From contig JABCYT010000257.1 in NCBI GenBank assembly GCA_013290035.1, forward strand, positions 1 to 5,830: a stretch of 5,830 bases of DNA. Reading direction: 5' to 3'. The position numbers and the translations under genes are program-made. Of this stretch, positions 1 to 5,830 are shown piece after piece. The stretch comes from Alphaproteobacteria bacterium (GTDB lineage Bacteria; Pseudomonadota; Alphaproteobacteria; Reyranellales; Reyranellaceae). The number at the start of each line of letters is the position of its first letter. Positions within the stretch are counted from its first letter, which is position 1. The notes beneath the pieces were generated by a model. That model did no database searches. It saw nothing but the letters and a program-made list of their open reading frames with translations, and had not been told where the DNA came from.

Positions 1-909
1 CACGTCGATCTCGGTTTCATCTGGCGCGAGCCGCTGCTGGTGGCCGGGGCCTTTCTCGTCGTGATCGTGGTCAAGGCGGTGCTGCTGGCCCCGCTTTGCC
101 GGCTGTTCGGGGTGCCGTGGGCAGCCGGCGTCGAGACCGGCCTGCTGCTGGCGCCGGGTGGCGAATTCGCCTTCATCGGCATCGGCCTCGCCGTCCAGGT
201 CGGCCTGATCCCGGCCGACGTGGCGGCGGGCGTCCTGGCGGTCGTGTCGCTGACCATGACCGTGTTGCCTCTGATCGCCCTGTTTGCACGCCGCGCCGGC
301 CATTATTTCGCGAAGGATGTCTCGGCCGATCCGGTCTTCACCATGCTGCCGCCCGACGATCACGCCAAGCGCGTCATCGTCGTGGGTCACGGCCGGGTCG
401 GCCAGCTCGTCTGCGACCTCCTGGAAAAGCATGACATCGCCTACATCGCCGCCGACCGCGACTCCGTCCAGGTCGAGCGCTGGCGACAGCTCGGCCGTCC
501 GATCTACTACGGCGATGCCTCCAATCCGCTATTCCTGCAGCGCTGCGGCATCGACGAGGCGCTGGGCGTGATCGTCACCCTCGACACCGCCATCGTCGAC
601 GACGTGGTCCGTGCCGTGCGTGCCAGGCGGCCGGACGTGATGATCGTGGCGCGCGCCCACGACGCCCAGCACGCCCGTCATCTTTATACATTGCGCGTCA
701 CCGATACGGTGCCCGAAACCGTCGAAGCGAGCCTGCAACTTGCCGAGTCGGCGCTCGTTGGATTGGGCGTGCCGATGGGTCTGGTGATCGCCTCGGTCCA
801 CGAGCGGCGCGAGACCATCCGGCGCGAGCTGCAGGCAGCGGCCGGCAGCGCCGCCTCGCTCACCGAACAGATCCGCCAGGCGCGGCACGATCGACTGTCC
901 AGATCATGA
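1..909 (+). CDS. KefB/KefC-type monovalent cation:proton antiporter (CPA2 family), 3' part, 5' end outside window
   Basis: Frame 1 is open from the first base, so the gene begins left of the window; 302 C-terminal residues are visible. The GTG at 40 is an internal codon, because the 13 codons before it read like family sequence (VDLGFIWREPLL). Residues about 12-35, 43-70 and 74-96 are hydrophobic, the last transmembrane helices of the exchanger domain. They contain the GGEFAFIG segment (53-60) typical of Kef-type proteins. A cytoplasmic TrkA-N/RCK nucleotide-binding domain follows (about 122-240), with the Rossmann loop GHGRVG (129-134), an acidic D152-R153 after the second strand, and GDASNP. 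Such proteins exchange K+ or Na+ for H+ at the inner membrane under nucleotide control, sometimes with glutathione gating. The roughly 60-residue tail after the domain is charged and probably helical. The gene ends in TGA at 907-909, whose bases overlap the ribosome site of the next gene. Family assignment is firm; ion and ligand specificity cannot be read here. Confidence 0.93.
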   Translation, partial: HVDLGFIWREPLLVAGAFLVVIVVKAVLLAPLCRLFGVPWAAGVETGLLLAPGGEFAFIGIGLAVQVGLIPADVAAGVLAVVSLTMTVLPLIALFARRAGHYFAKDVSADPVFTMLPPDDHAKRVIVVGHGRVGQLVCDLLEKHDIAYIAADRDSVQVERWRQLGRPIYYGDASNPLFLQRCGIDEALGVIVTLDTAIVDDVVRAVRARRPDVMIVARAHDAQHARHLYTLRVTDTVPETVEASLQLAESALVGLGVPMGLVIASVHERRETIRRELQAAAGSAASLTEQIRQARHDRLSRS

Positions 910-911
910 GG
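908..911 (+). promoter_or_regulatory. Ribosome binding site supporting the TTG start at 917
   Basis: GAGG at 908-911 (GAGGA to 912) overlaps the TGA stop of the antiporter gene and lies 5 bases before TTG 917. No other start codon near the conserved N-terminus of the downstream protein has a comparable site, so it decides the start. The overlap also suggests translational coupling of the two genes. Confidence 0.6.
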
Positions 912-916
912 AACTC

Positions 917-1609
917 TTGAAAGTCATAAGCTGGAATCTGCTGCGCCTCACCGGCGCTGCCGTCGAGGACGTGGCGGCGCTGGTGGCACGCGAGAAACCG
1001 GACCTGATGCTGATGCAGGAGGCCACGCGCCACATGGAGGCGCTGCCGTCGCTGGTCGGCGGCCATTTCCATCGGCTGTCCTGGCTGGGGCGCATTCACG
1101 GGCTGGGCGTGTGGAGCCTGCACCGTTTTGCAGCACCGCGCGCGCTCTCGCTGCCGGCCTCGCGGCTGCCCGGACGCCTGCCGCGCCGGCGGGCGCAGCT
1201 CGTCCAGCTGGGTGACATCACTTTCGCCAACGTCCATCTCTCGCACGGCCAGCTGTTGAACCGTCGCCAGCTCGCGCGCATCGCCGCGGCGTTGCGCGGC
1301 AAGCCCTCGGCAATCATCGGCGACTACAACATGGTGGGCCCTGTCCTGCTGCCGGGCTTCACCGATGTCGGCCCGCGCGAGTCGACGCACTTCGCCAGCA
1401 ACGTGGTGCCGTTTCGGCTCGACCGCTGCCTGGTGCACGGCCTCAACTGTCGCGCCGCCGACGCGCTTGCCTTCGGGCCATCCGACCATCGGCCGATCCG
1501 GCTCGAACTCGATATCGCCGAGGGTTGGGGACTGGGGCCGGCCGGGTTGCGGGCGCGCCCCGAGCACCGGCCGATGCGCCGTGACCGCTTGCGCCGCCTT
1601 TATCGATGA
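917..1609 (+). CDS. Endonuclease/exonuclease/phosphatase (EEP) family metal-dependent hydrolase
   Basis: This 230-residue protein has the full set of EEP-fold active-site motifs in order: SWN with N7, QEA with E35, NVHL with H107, GDYN with D136 and N138, RLDR with D169, and the terminal SDHRPI with D190-H191. The family cleaves phosphodiester or phosphomonoester bonds using Mg2+; members act on DNA, RNA, inositol phosphates or sphingomyelin, and the substrate here is not evident. No signal peptide or membrane helix is seen, so a cytoplasmic location is likely. It is short for the family (often 250-300 residues), with a basic arginine-rich tail after about residue 205. The TTG start is chosen because the family N-terminus (KVISWN) begins at once and a GAGG precedes it. 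The antiporter stop lies seven bases upstream, implying one transcript. It is convergent with the cardiolipin synthase-type gene; E. coli ybhP (EEP) similarly neighbours clsB. Family certain, role unknown. Confidence 0.9.
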   Translation: MKVISWNLLRLTGAAVEDVAALVAREKPDLMLMQEATRHMEALPSLVGGHFHRLSWLGRIHGLGVWSLHRFAAPRALSLPASRLPGRLPRRRAQLVQLGDITFANVHLSHGQLLNRRQLARIAAALRGKPSAIIGDYNMVGPVLLPGFTDVGPRESTHFASNVVPFRLDRCLVHGLNCRAADALAFGPSDHRPIRLELDIAEGWGLGPAGLRARPEHRPMRRDRLRRLYR

Positions 1610-1612
1610 GGA

Positions 1613-1629
1613 GGCGCGTCGTTCGCGCC
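1613..1629. terminator. GC-rich hairpin between convergent genes, probable bidirectional terminator
   Basis: GGCGCG (1613-1618) and CGCGCC (1624-1629) form a perfect six-pair stem around the loop TCGTT. It lies three bases after the EEP stop and five bases beyond the cardiolipin synthase stop, exactly where convergent transcription must end. The + strand continues into a short pyrimidine run (CTTCCC) rather than a true T tract, so intrinsic termination may be weak or factor-assisted. Confidence 0.55.
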
Positions 1630-1634
1630 CTTCC

Positions 1635-3044
1635 CTAGAGATAAGGCTGCAGCAGCCGGGCAGCGCTGTTGCGCAGTCGGATCGGCAGCGGATCGCCGTC
1701 GAGTTCGGCCAGGGCGAGCCGCCGCGCCGCCGGCGTGACCACACCCACCGTGCCGGCGAAGTCGGGATCGTGCAGCTCGACATTGAGCTCGAAGTTCAGC
1801 CGGAAGCTGCGCGTATCCCAGTTGGCGCTGCCGATCAGGGTCCAGGAATCGTCGATGAACATCAGCTTGGAATGGTCGAAGGGCGCGGGCATCAGCCAGA
1901 CGCGGCAGCCGGCCTCGATCAATGGCCTGAGCGGTATGCGACGCGCCCAGTCGAGGACCGCGTGGTTGGAATGCTCGGGCAACACGATGTCGACCTTGAC
2001 GCCACGCAACGCGGCGAGGCCCAGTGACAATGTCAGCGGATCGGGTGGCAGGAAGTAGGGCGTGACCACGCGAATCGATTTGTGGGCGCAGGAGATGGCA
2101 TGAAGCGCCACGTACTCGATCTGCTCCATGTCCTCGTCCGGGCCGGACGTGACGACGCGCGCCGTCACCATGCCCGCTTTCTCCAATGGCGGAAACCATT
2201 TCTCGGTCAGCAGCTTCTCACCGGTGGTGAACAGCCAGTCGTCGGCAAAGGCGTCGGTGAGCTGCCCGACGATCGGCCCCTCGAGCTGGAAATGCGTGTC
2301 GCGCACGATGTCCGGCGGATTGTCGGCGCTGATGTTCTCGGCGCCGATATTGATGCCGCCGGTGAAGCCCAGGCGGCCGTCGATCACCAGCACCTTGCGA
2401 TGGTTGCGCAGGTTCACGAACGGCATGCGCAGGGGAAAATACGAATGCAGGAAGCGCGCGACCGGCACGCCGGCCCCGCGCAGGTGATTGTAGGTGCCCG
2501 ACCAGAAATAGCCGCCGCCGACGCCGTCGATCAGCACCCGAACCTCCACGCCGCGGCGCTGGGCCTGGATCAGGGCCTGGTGGAAGGCTTCGCCGGCCTT
2601 GTCGGCGCGGAAGATGTAGCTCATGAGCCCGACGCTCTTCTCCGCCGCCTCGATCGCCGCCAGCATGCGGGGATAGGCCTGATCGCCGCTGTGCAGCACC
2701 TCGACCTTGTTGCCGGGCTCGCACGGCAGACCGGTCAGGCGGCCGATCGCGAAATCCAGCGGCGTCAGCGGATCGGTGGGATCCGCCAGGGCCGCCTCCT
2801 CGGCCACGGTCGGCGGCAGGCGCTGGCGGCGCAGCCGCTGAGCCCGCCGCTTGACCCTGTTGACGCCCATGGTCGTGTAGAGAAGCGCGCCCAGGAACGG
2901 CGACAGCCAGGCGATGCCGATCCACGACACGGCGGCGCCGACATTGCGCTTGTAGAGGAGGATATGGACGGTGACGGCGCCCGCGATGGCAACGTGTGCC
3001 ACCGCCGCAAATTCACCCAGCAACCAGCCTAGTTCGGAGCTCAC
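1635..3044 (-). CDS. cls: Cardiolipin synthase-type phospholipase D superfamily protein
   Basis: The 469-residue product has the ClsA layout and about its usual length (near 480). Two N-terminal hydrophobic segments (about 7-30 and 37-57) are followed by a basic stretch (63-76) and two phospholipase D catalytic halves. HKD motif 1 is H215-K217-D222 (HRKVLVID) with FTGGINIG after it. HKD motif 2 is H391-K393-D398 (HSKLMFID) with IGSANWDTRSFRLNFE after it, the signature typical of bacterial cardiolipin synthases. These inner-membrane enzymes join two phosphatidylglycerol molecules into cardiolipin and glycerol; some use phosphatidylethanolamine instead. All four catalytic His/Lys residues are present. 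The GTG start at 3044 gives the expected short N-terminus before the first helix, but the ribosome site is poor (GGAG 16 bases upstream), so coupling to the aminotransferase stop 21 bases upstream is likely. The gene is last in its - strand run and ends against the convergent EEP gene. Function is well supported; the exact paralogue (A, B or C type) is less so. Confidence 0.92.
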   Translation of the reverse strand: MSSELGWLLGEFAAVAHVAIAGAVTVHILLYKRNVGAAVSWIGIAWLSPFLGALLYTTMGVNRVKRRAQRLRRQRLPPTVAEEAALADPTDPLTPLDFAIGRLTGLPCEPGNKVEVLHSGDQAYPRMLAAIEAAEKSVGLMSYIFRADKAGEAFHQALIQAQRRGVEVRVLIDGVGGGYFWSGTYNHLRGAGVPVARFLHSYFPLRMPFVNLRNHRKVLVIDGRLGFTGGINIGAENISADNPPDIVRDTHFQLEGPIVGQLTDAFADDWLFTTGEKLLTEKWFPPLEKAGMVTARVVTSGPDEDMEQIEYVALHAISCAHKSIRVVTPYFLPPDPLTLSLGLAALRGVKVDIVLPEHSNHAVLDWARRIPLRPLIEAGCRVWLMPAPFDHSKLMFIDDSWTLIGSANWDTRSFRLNFELNVELHDPDFAGTVGVVTPAARRLALAELDGDPLPIRLRNSAARLLQPYL

Positions 3045-3065
3045 GCGCCGACTATACAGACTCCG

Positions 3066-4394
3066 CTAGGCGACCGCCTTGATCGTCTTGGCCGTGATGT
3101 CGATGATCTCGTCGATCTGGACCTTCTCGATCACCAGCGGCGGCGACATGGCGATGGCGTCGCCCGCCTGGCGCACCATCAGGCCGAGCTCGAAGGCCTT
3201 GGTGAAGGCCTCGTAGCCGCGCGTGCCGACCGGCCCCTTGGGGGCGAGGTCGATGCCGGCGGCAAGGCCGAGATTGCGGATGTCGGTGACGTTGGGCAGG
3301 CCCTTCAGCGAGTGCACACCGGCCTCCCAGTAGGGCGACAGCTCGGCGGAACGCTCGAACAGGTTCTCGTCGCGATAGATGTCGAGCACCGCCGATGCCG
3401 CGGCGCACGCCAGCGGATGGGCCGAATAGGTGTAGCCGTGGAACAGCTCGATGGCGTTGTCCGGTCCGTTCATCAGGCCGTCGAACACCGTCTTGCGCAC
3501 GAACACGCCGCCCATTGGCACCGTGGCGTTGCTGATGCCCTTGGCCACCGTCATCAGGTCGGGAATGACGCCGAACTTCTCGGCGGCGAAGCTCGTGCCG
3601 AGACGGCCGAAGCCGGTGATGACCTCGTCGAAGATCAGCAGGACGCCGTGCTTGTCGCAGATCTGGCGCAACCGCTCGAGGTAGCCCTTTGGCGGCGGCA
3701 GGTAGCCGGTCGAGCCGGCGCAGGGCTCGACGATGACGGCTGCGATGTTGGAAGCGTCGTGCAGGCCGACGATGCCTTCGAGCGCGTCGGCGAGCTCCGC
3801 ACCACCGTGCTCGGGCTGGCCTTTCGAGAAGGCATTCTTCGCCAGGTGGGTGTGCGGCAGGTGATCGACGCCCGGCAGCATGGCGCCGAACCACTTGCGA
3901 TTGTTGACCATGCCGCCGACGGAGATGCCGCCGAAGCCGACGCCGTGATAGCCGCGCTCGCGGCCGACGAAGCGCGTGCGCGTGCCCTGGCCGTTCGCCC
4001 GGTGATAGGCGAGTGCGATCTTGAGCGCTGAGTCGACGGCCTCGGAGCCGGAGTTGCAGTAGAAAGCGTGATTGAGGTCGCCCGGCAGCAGGGCGGCATG
4101 CCGCGCCGCCAGCTCGAACGCCTTGGGATGGCCCATCTGGAACGACGGCGCGTAGTCCATCTCGTCGAGCTGCCGGGCGATCGCCGCCTTGATCTCCTCG
4201 CGGCCGTGGCCGGCATTGACGCACCACAGACCCGCCGTGCCGTCGATGATCTTGCGGCCCTCCGGCGTCCAGTAGTGCACGCCCTTGGCCTTGGCCAGCA
4301 TCCGCGGGTTCTTCTTGAACTGCCGGTTCGCCGTGAACGGCATGAAGAAGGCCTCGAGATTGTTGGCGGTGGGCTTGGTGGCGGGCGGCGTCAT
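3066..4394 (-). CDS. Class III aminotransferase, probable omega-amino acid (beta-alanine):pyruvate transaminase
   Basis: This 442-residue PLP enzyme of fold type I resembles Pseudomonas omega-amino acid:pyruvate aminotransferase along its whole length. Shared segments are FMPFTANRQF (17-26), GLWC (55-58), NSGSEA (114-119), GYHGV (148-152), DHLPHT (177-182), IFDEVITGFGR (254-264) and HGYTYSAHP (319-327). The PLP Schiff-base lysine is K285 (TVAKG) and the pyridine-nitrogen aspartate is D256. R408 (MVRQ) sits where the family carries its substrate-carboxylate arginine. The expected reaction is beta-alanine plus pyruvate to malonate semialdehyde plus L-alanine in the cytoplasm. Related enzymes accept GABA, putrescine or other omega-amines, so substrate is inferred. 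The ATG at 4394 is chosen over the GTG at 4442 because GAGGT lies nine bases upstream and the family N-terminus starts near there. It lies between the AcuI-type reductase, 143 bases upstream, and the cardiolipin synthase, 21 bases downstream. Confidence 0.9.
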   Translation of the reverse strand: MTPPATKPTANNLEAFFMPFTANRQFKKNPRMLAKAKGVHYWTPEGRKIIDGTAGLWCVNAGHGREEIKAAIARQLDEMDYAPSFQMGHPKAFELAARHAALLPGDLNHAFYCNSGSEAVDSALKIALAYHRANGQGTRTRFVGRERGYHGVGFGGISVGGMVNNRKWFGAMLPGVDHLPHTHLAKNAFSKGQPEHGGAELADALEGIVGLHDASNIAAVIVEPCAGSTGYLPPPKGYLERLRQICDKHGVLLIFDEVITGFGRLGTSFAAEKFGVIPDLMTVAKGISNATVPMGGVFVRKTVFDGLMNGPDNAIELFHGYTYSAHPLACAAASAVLDIYRDENLFERSAELSPYWEAGVHSLKGLPNVTDIRNLGLAAGIDLAPKGPVGTRGYEAFTKAFELGLMVRQAGDAIAMSPPLVIEKVQIDEIIDITAKTIKAVA

Positions 4395-4403
4395 GGGCGG
4401 CTT

Positions 4404-4408
4404 ACCTC
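4404..4408 (-). promoter_or_regulatory. Ribosome binding site choosing ATG 4394 for the aminotransferase
   Basis: On the - strand, GAGGT (4408 down to 4404) is followed by the nine-base spacer AAGCCGCCC and then ATG 4394-4392. The more distal in-frame GTG at 4442 has no such site, so the shorter protein is preferred. Confidence 0.6.
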
Positions 4409-4442
4409 GGCGTATTGTAAAATCAGTGCCGCAAGCTACCAC

Positions 4443-4458
4443 TTGTCGACACCGACAA
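4443..4458. promoter_or_regulatory. Inverted repeat upstream of the aminotransferase, possible operator
   Basis: TTGTCG (4443-4448) and CGACAA (4453-4458) form a perfect 6-4-6 inverted repeat centred 56 bases upstream of the ATG at 4394, in a spacer that should contain the aminotransferase promoter. The size suits a dimeric transcription factor such as a GntR- or MarR-type repressor, but no regulator gene is in the window. It could be a chance palindrome. Confidence 0.3.
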
Positions 4459-4504
4459 CCACGCAGCCATGTAGTGCCGGCTCGAAGATTTCTAGATCAC
4501 GATC

Positions 4505-4518
4505 GCCGGTCTGCCGGC
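4505..4518. terminator. Small hairpin after the reductase gene, possible weak terminator or attenuator
   Basis: GCCGG (4505-4509) and CCGGC (4514-4518) pair around a four-base loop, 19 bases beyond the reductase stop (TAA at 4540-4538) in the direction of transcription. No T run follows on the - strand, so it may only partly terminate transcription, or serve to stabilise the 3' end of the reductase message. Confidence 0.3.
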
Positions 4519-4537
4519 AATGCCCGTCGGTCGCGCA

Positions 4538-5530
4538 TTAATCGGCGACGTTCACCACCACGCGGCCGCGTACCTCGCCTTTCAGGATGCGAGGCGCCAG
4601 CGGCATGAGATGCGAAAGCCCCACCTCGCTCACCGTGCGGTCGAGCTTGTCGAGCGGCAGGTCGGTGCCGAGTCGTCGCCACGCCTCCTCGCGCGGCGCC
4701 CTGGGCAGCATGACCGAGTCGATGCCGTAGACCGTGATCGAGCGCAGGATGAACGGCAGGATCGAGCCGGGAAATGCCGGCCCGGCCGCGAGCCCGCAGA
4801 CGGCGGCCGCACCGCCGTATTTCACCTGCGCGAGCGCCCGGGCGAACATCACGCCCGACACCGTGTCCACGAGGCCCGCGAAACGCTCCGAGAGCAGCGG
4901 GCGGTCGGCCGCTTCGGTCAGCTCCTTGCGGTCCATAATGGTCGTGGCCCCCAGCGCCTTCAGGTAGTCCGCCTCCTGTGGCCGGCCCGTGGCGGCCACA
5001 ACGTTGAAGCCAAGCTTGGCCAGAATCGCGACTGCGATGGAGCCGACGCCGCCTGCCGCGCCGGTGACCAGGATTTCGCCGGCTGTCGGCTTGACGCCAT
5101 GCTTCTCCAGCGCCATCACGCAGAGCATGGCGGTGTAGCCCGCCGTGCCGATTGCCATGGCGTGCCTGGTAGAGATCGTGGCCGGCAACTTGACGAGCCA
5201 GTCACCTTTCACGCGCGCCTTGGTGGCGTAGCCTCCCCAATGGAGCTCGCCGACGCGATAGCCATTGAGGACAACCTTGTCGCCCGGCTTGAAAGCCGCA
5301 TTTTCTGCACTTTCTACAGTGCCAGCGAAGTCAATGCCGCCGACATGCGGCCAAGTCTTCACCAGGCCACCCCCGGTCGTCAGCACCAGCCCATCCTTGT
5401 AGTTGAGCGTCGAATAGTCGACCGCGACCGTGACATCCCCCGTCGGCAACTTCTCCACAGGCAAGGTCTCGACGGCGCCGGTTACCTTGCGGTCGGCGGC
5501 CTGGCTCAGCACGAGCGCGCGGAACGACAT
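4538..5530 (-). CDS. acuI: AcuI/YhdH-type acrylyl-CoA reductase (NADPH), medium-chain reductase family
   Basis: The 330-residue product matches the AcuI/YhdH branch of the zinc-independent medium-chain dehydrogenase/reductase family in length and motifs. The catalytic domain has STLNYKDGL (40-48), GIDFAGTV (65-72) and GYRVGE with WGGYA (90-102). The nucleotide domain has the NADPH loop TGAAGGVGS (156-164) and TGR (181-183), which would hold the 2'-phosphate. YGIDSVMLP (268-276) and the ending RGRVVVNV (321-328) are also typical. Zinc ligands of alcohol dehydrogenases are absent, as expected. AcuI reduces acrylyl-CoA to propionyl-CoA, which detoxifies acrylyl-CoA and completes 3-hydroxypropionate or DMSP-derived acrylate assimilation. 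The ATG at 5530 has a good ribosome site, AGGAG at 5540-5536 with a five-base spacer. It is the first gene of the - strand run; a CRP-like palindrome lies about 150 bases upstream. A general quinone-oxidoreductase-like role is the main alternative. Confidence 0.88.
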   Translation of the reverse strand: MSFRALVLSQAADRKVTGAVETLPVEKLPTGDVTVAVDYSTLNYKDGLVLTTGGGLVKTWPHVGGIDFAGTVESAENAAFKPGDKVVLNGYRVGELHWGGYATKARVKGDWLVKLPATISTRHAMAIGTAGYTAMLCVMALEKHGVKPTAGEILVTGAAGGVGSIAVAILAKLGFNVVAATGRPQEADYLKALGATTIMDRKELTEAADRPLLSERFAGLVDTVSGVMFARALAQVKYGGAAAVCGLAAGPAFPGSILPFILRSITVYGIDSVMLPRAPREEAWRRLGTDLPLDKLDRTVSEVGLSHLMPLAPRILKGEVRGRVVVNVAD

Positions 5531-5830
5531 GGAAACTCCTGCGTTTGTTCCGCCGGGGTTCTAGCAAGGCGACGCAACTGCTGCGACTCGGGAGCGCCTG
5601 AATTTGCGGCAAAATACGCACCAAAATCGGGGGTGCTGCACGAGAAATGCTGGGCAGAAGTGCGCACACGCATGTGAGATATGTCACATTCGAGCCGCAG
5701 TTTGGGGGAGATTGTGGCGGTCTGACTCGTACTGAGTTCGATGCTCAAAATGAAGAAACTGGTCCCCTCGACAACCCCCCAGTCGGGTACGTGGTTCCTC
5801 CCTGATGCGATCTCCTTCCCCCGCCATCCC
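5531..5830. other. Right-end intergenic region without a confident gene
   Basis: This stretch is visibly less GC-rich than the genes, with small A/T clusters such as 5611-5627. It holds the reductase ribosome site (5536-5540), a CRP-like palindrome (5672-5689) and, just left of it, an 8-base palindrome GTGCGCAC (5660-5667). On the - strand a TATTTT (5616-5611) could be a poor -10 box for the reductase, but no -35 match accompanies it, as is common for activator-dependent promoters. On the + strand a frame starting at ATG 5741 stays open for 30 codons to the edge. It has no clear ribosome site or recognisable protein sequence, so I do not call it a gene. A - strand frame open from the right edge to 5506 overlaps the reductase start and is also not called. 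Confidence 0.5.
5672..5689. promoter_or_regulatory. CRP/FNR-family-like operator palindrome
   Basis: ATGTGA (5672-5677), six bases GATATG, then TCACAT (5684-5689). The core TGTGA-N6-TCACA is identical to the cAMP-CRP consensus known from gammaproteobacteria; only one of the nine symmetric pairs (5678/5683) is mismatched. The centre is about 150 bases upstream of the reductase ATG and 60 bases before a + strand ATG at 5741, so it could serve either direction. In this GC-rich background such an AT-leaning match is unlikely by chance, but the cognate regulator is not in the window and its identity is inference. Confidence 0.55.

Noticed and set aside
40..42. GTG at 40 as the true start of the antiporter
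   Set aside because: The frame is open to base 1 with family-like sequence before it, and the protein would lack most of its transmembrane exchanger domain. The gene is simply cut by the window edge.
860..1783. - strand frame (307 codons) opposite the EEP gene
   Set aside because: It crosses the ends of three genes on the antisense strand and shows no protein motif. The EEP frame carries all of its catalytic residues.
2082..3032. Long + strand frame (316 codons) opposite the cardiolipin synthase gene
   Set aside because: It is antisense to a gene with both HKD motifs intact, its translation is low-complexity and rich in Arg, Ala, Gly and His, and it has no recognisable domain. High GC at third positions creates such frames.
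4414..4419. TACAAT on the - strand as a -10 box for the aminotransferase
   Set aside because: The hexamer is good, but the implied transcription start near 4407 falls inside the ribosome binding site, and no -35 match lies 16-18 bases upstream.
4395..4442. Upstream GTG (4442) as start of the aminotransferase
   Set aside because: It would add 16 residues with no family resemblance, lacks a ribosome site and would place the start against the inverted repeat. ATG 4394 has GAGGT at good spacing.
4520..5677. Long + strand frame (385 codons) spanning the reductase gene and its upstream region
   Set aside because: It mirrors acuI codons on the opposite strand, and its His/Arg/Gln-rich translation has no domain. 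The acuI frame has complete family motifs and a good ribosome site.
5506..5748. - strand frame of 80 codons (open further to the right edge) as a small gene before acuI
   Set aside because: It overlaps the acuI start in another frame, contains the CRP-like site and the acuI ribosome site, and its ATG has no ribosome site or recognisable product.

Overview
The window is a GC-rich stretch of bacterial chromosome. Five protein genes fill nearly all of it: two on the + strand (1-1609), then three on the - strand (1635-5530), with about 300 bases of non-coding or unassigned sequence at the right end. Strong G/C preference at third codon positions, GTG and TTG starts, and the protein families all suggest a proteobacterium. 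An alphaproteobacterium (Rhodospirillales or Rhizobiales type) is my best guess, from gene resemblance only. No rRNA, tRNA, CRISPR array, insertion sequence or phage gene is visible.

Left part, + strand. The 3' portion of a KefB/KefC-type (CPA2) monovalent cation:proton antiporter runs in from the left edge and ends at 909. Seven bases later a small endonuclease/exonuclease/phosphatase (EEP) family protein starts at a TTG, so the two are probably co-transcribed. A compact GC-rich hairpin (1613-1629) lies in the 25-base gap to the next, convergent gene and is the likely shared terminator.

Middle and right, - strand. In transcription order (right to left) come an AcuI/YhdH-type acrylyl-CoA reductase (5530-4538), a 143-base spacer with two inverted repeats, a class III omega-amino acid:pyruvate aminotransferase (4394-3066), and a cardiolipin synthase-type phospholipase D protein (3044-1635). 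The last begins only 21 bases after the aminotransferase stop. The aminotransferase and reductase could serve one pathway, beta-alanine to malonate semialdehyde to 3-hydroxypropionate to acrylyl-CoA to propionyl-CoA. The connecting enzymes are not in the window, so this is inference. The cardiolipin synthase sits tail-to-tail with the EEP gene, recalling the ybhP-clsB neighbourhood of E. coli, and may form a membrane-lipid pair with it.

The right-end spacer (5531-5830) holds the strongest regulatory signal: an 18-base near-perfect palindrome, ATGTGA-N6-TCACAT, matching the CRP core TGTGA-N6-TCACA. It lies upstream of the reductase gene and of whatever follows on the + strand. I see no convincing new multi-gene system. 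The window looks like ordinary core or metabolic sequence with a few regulatory points worth checking.
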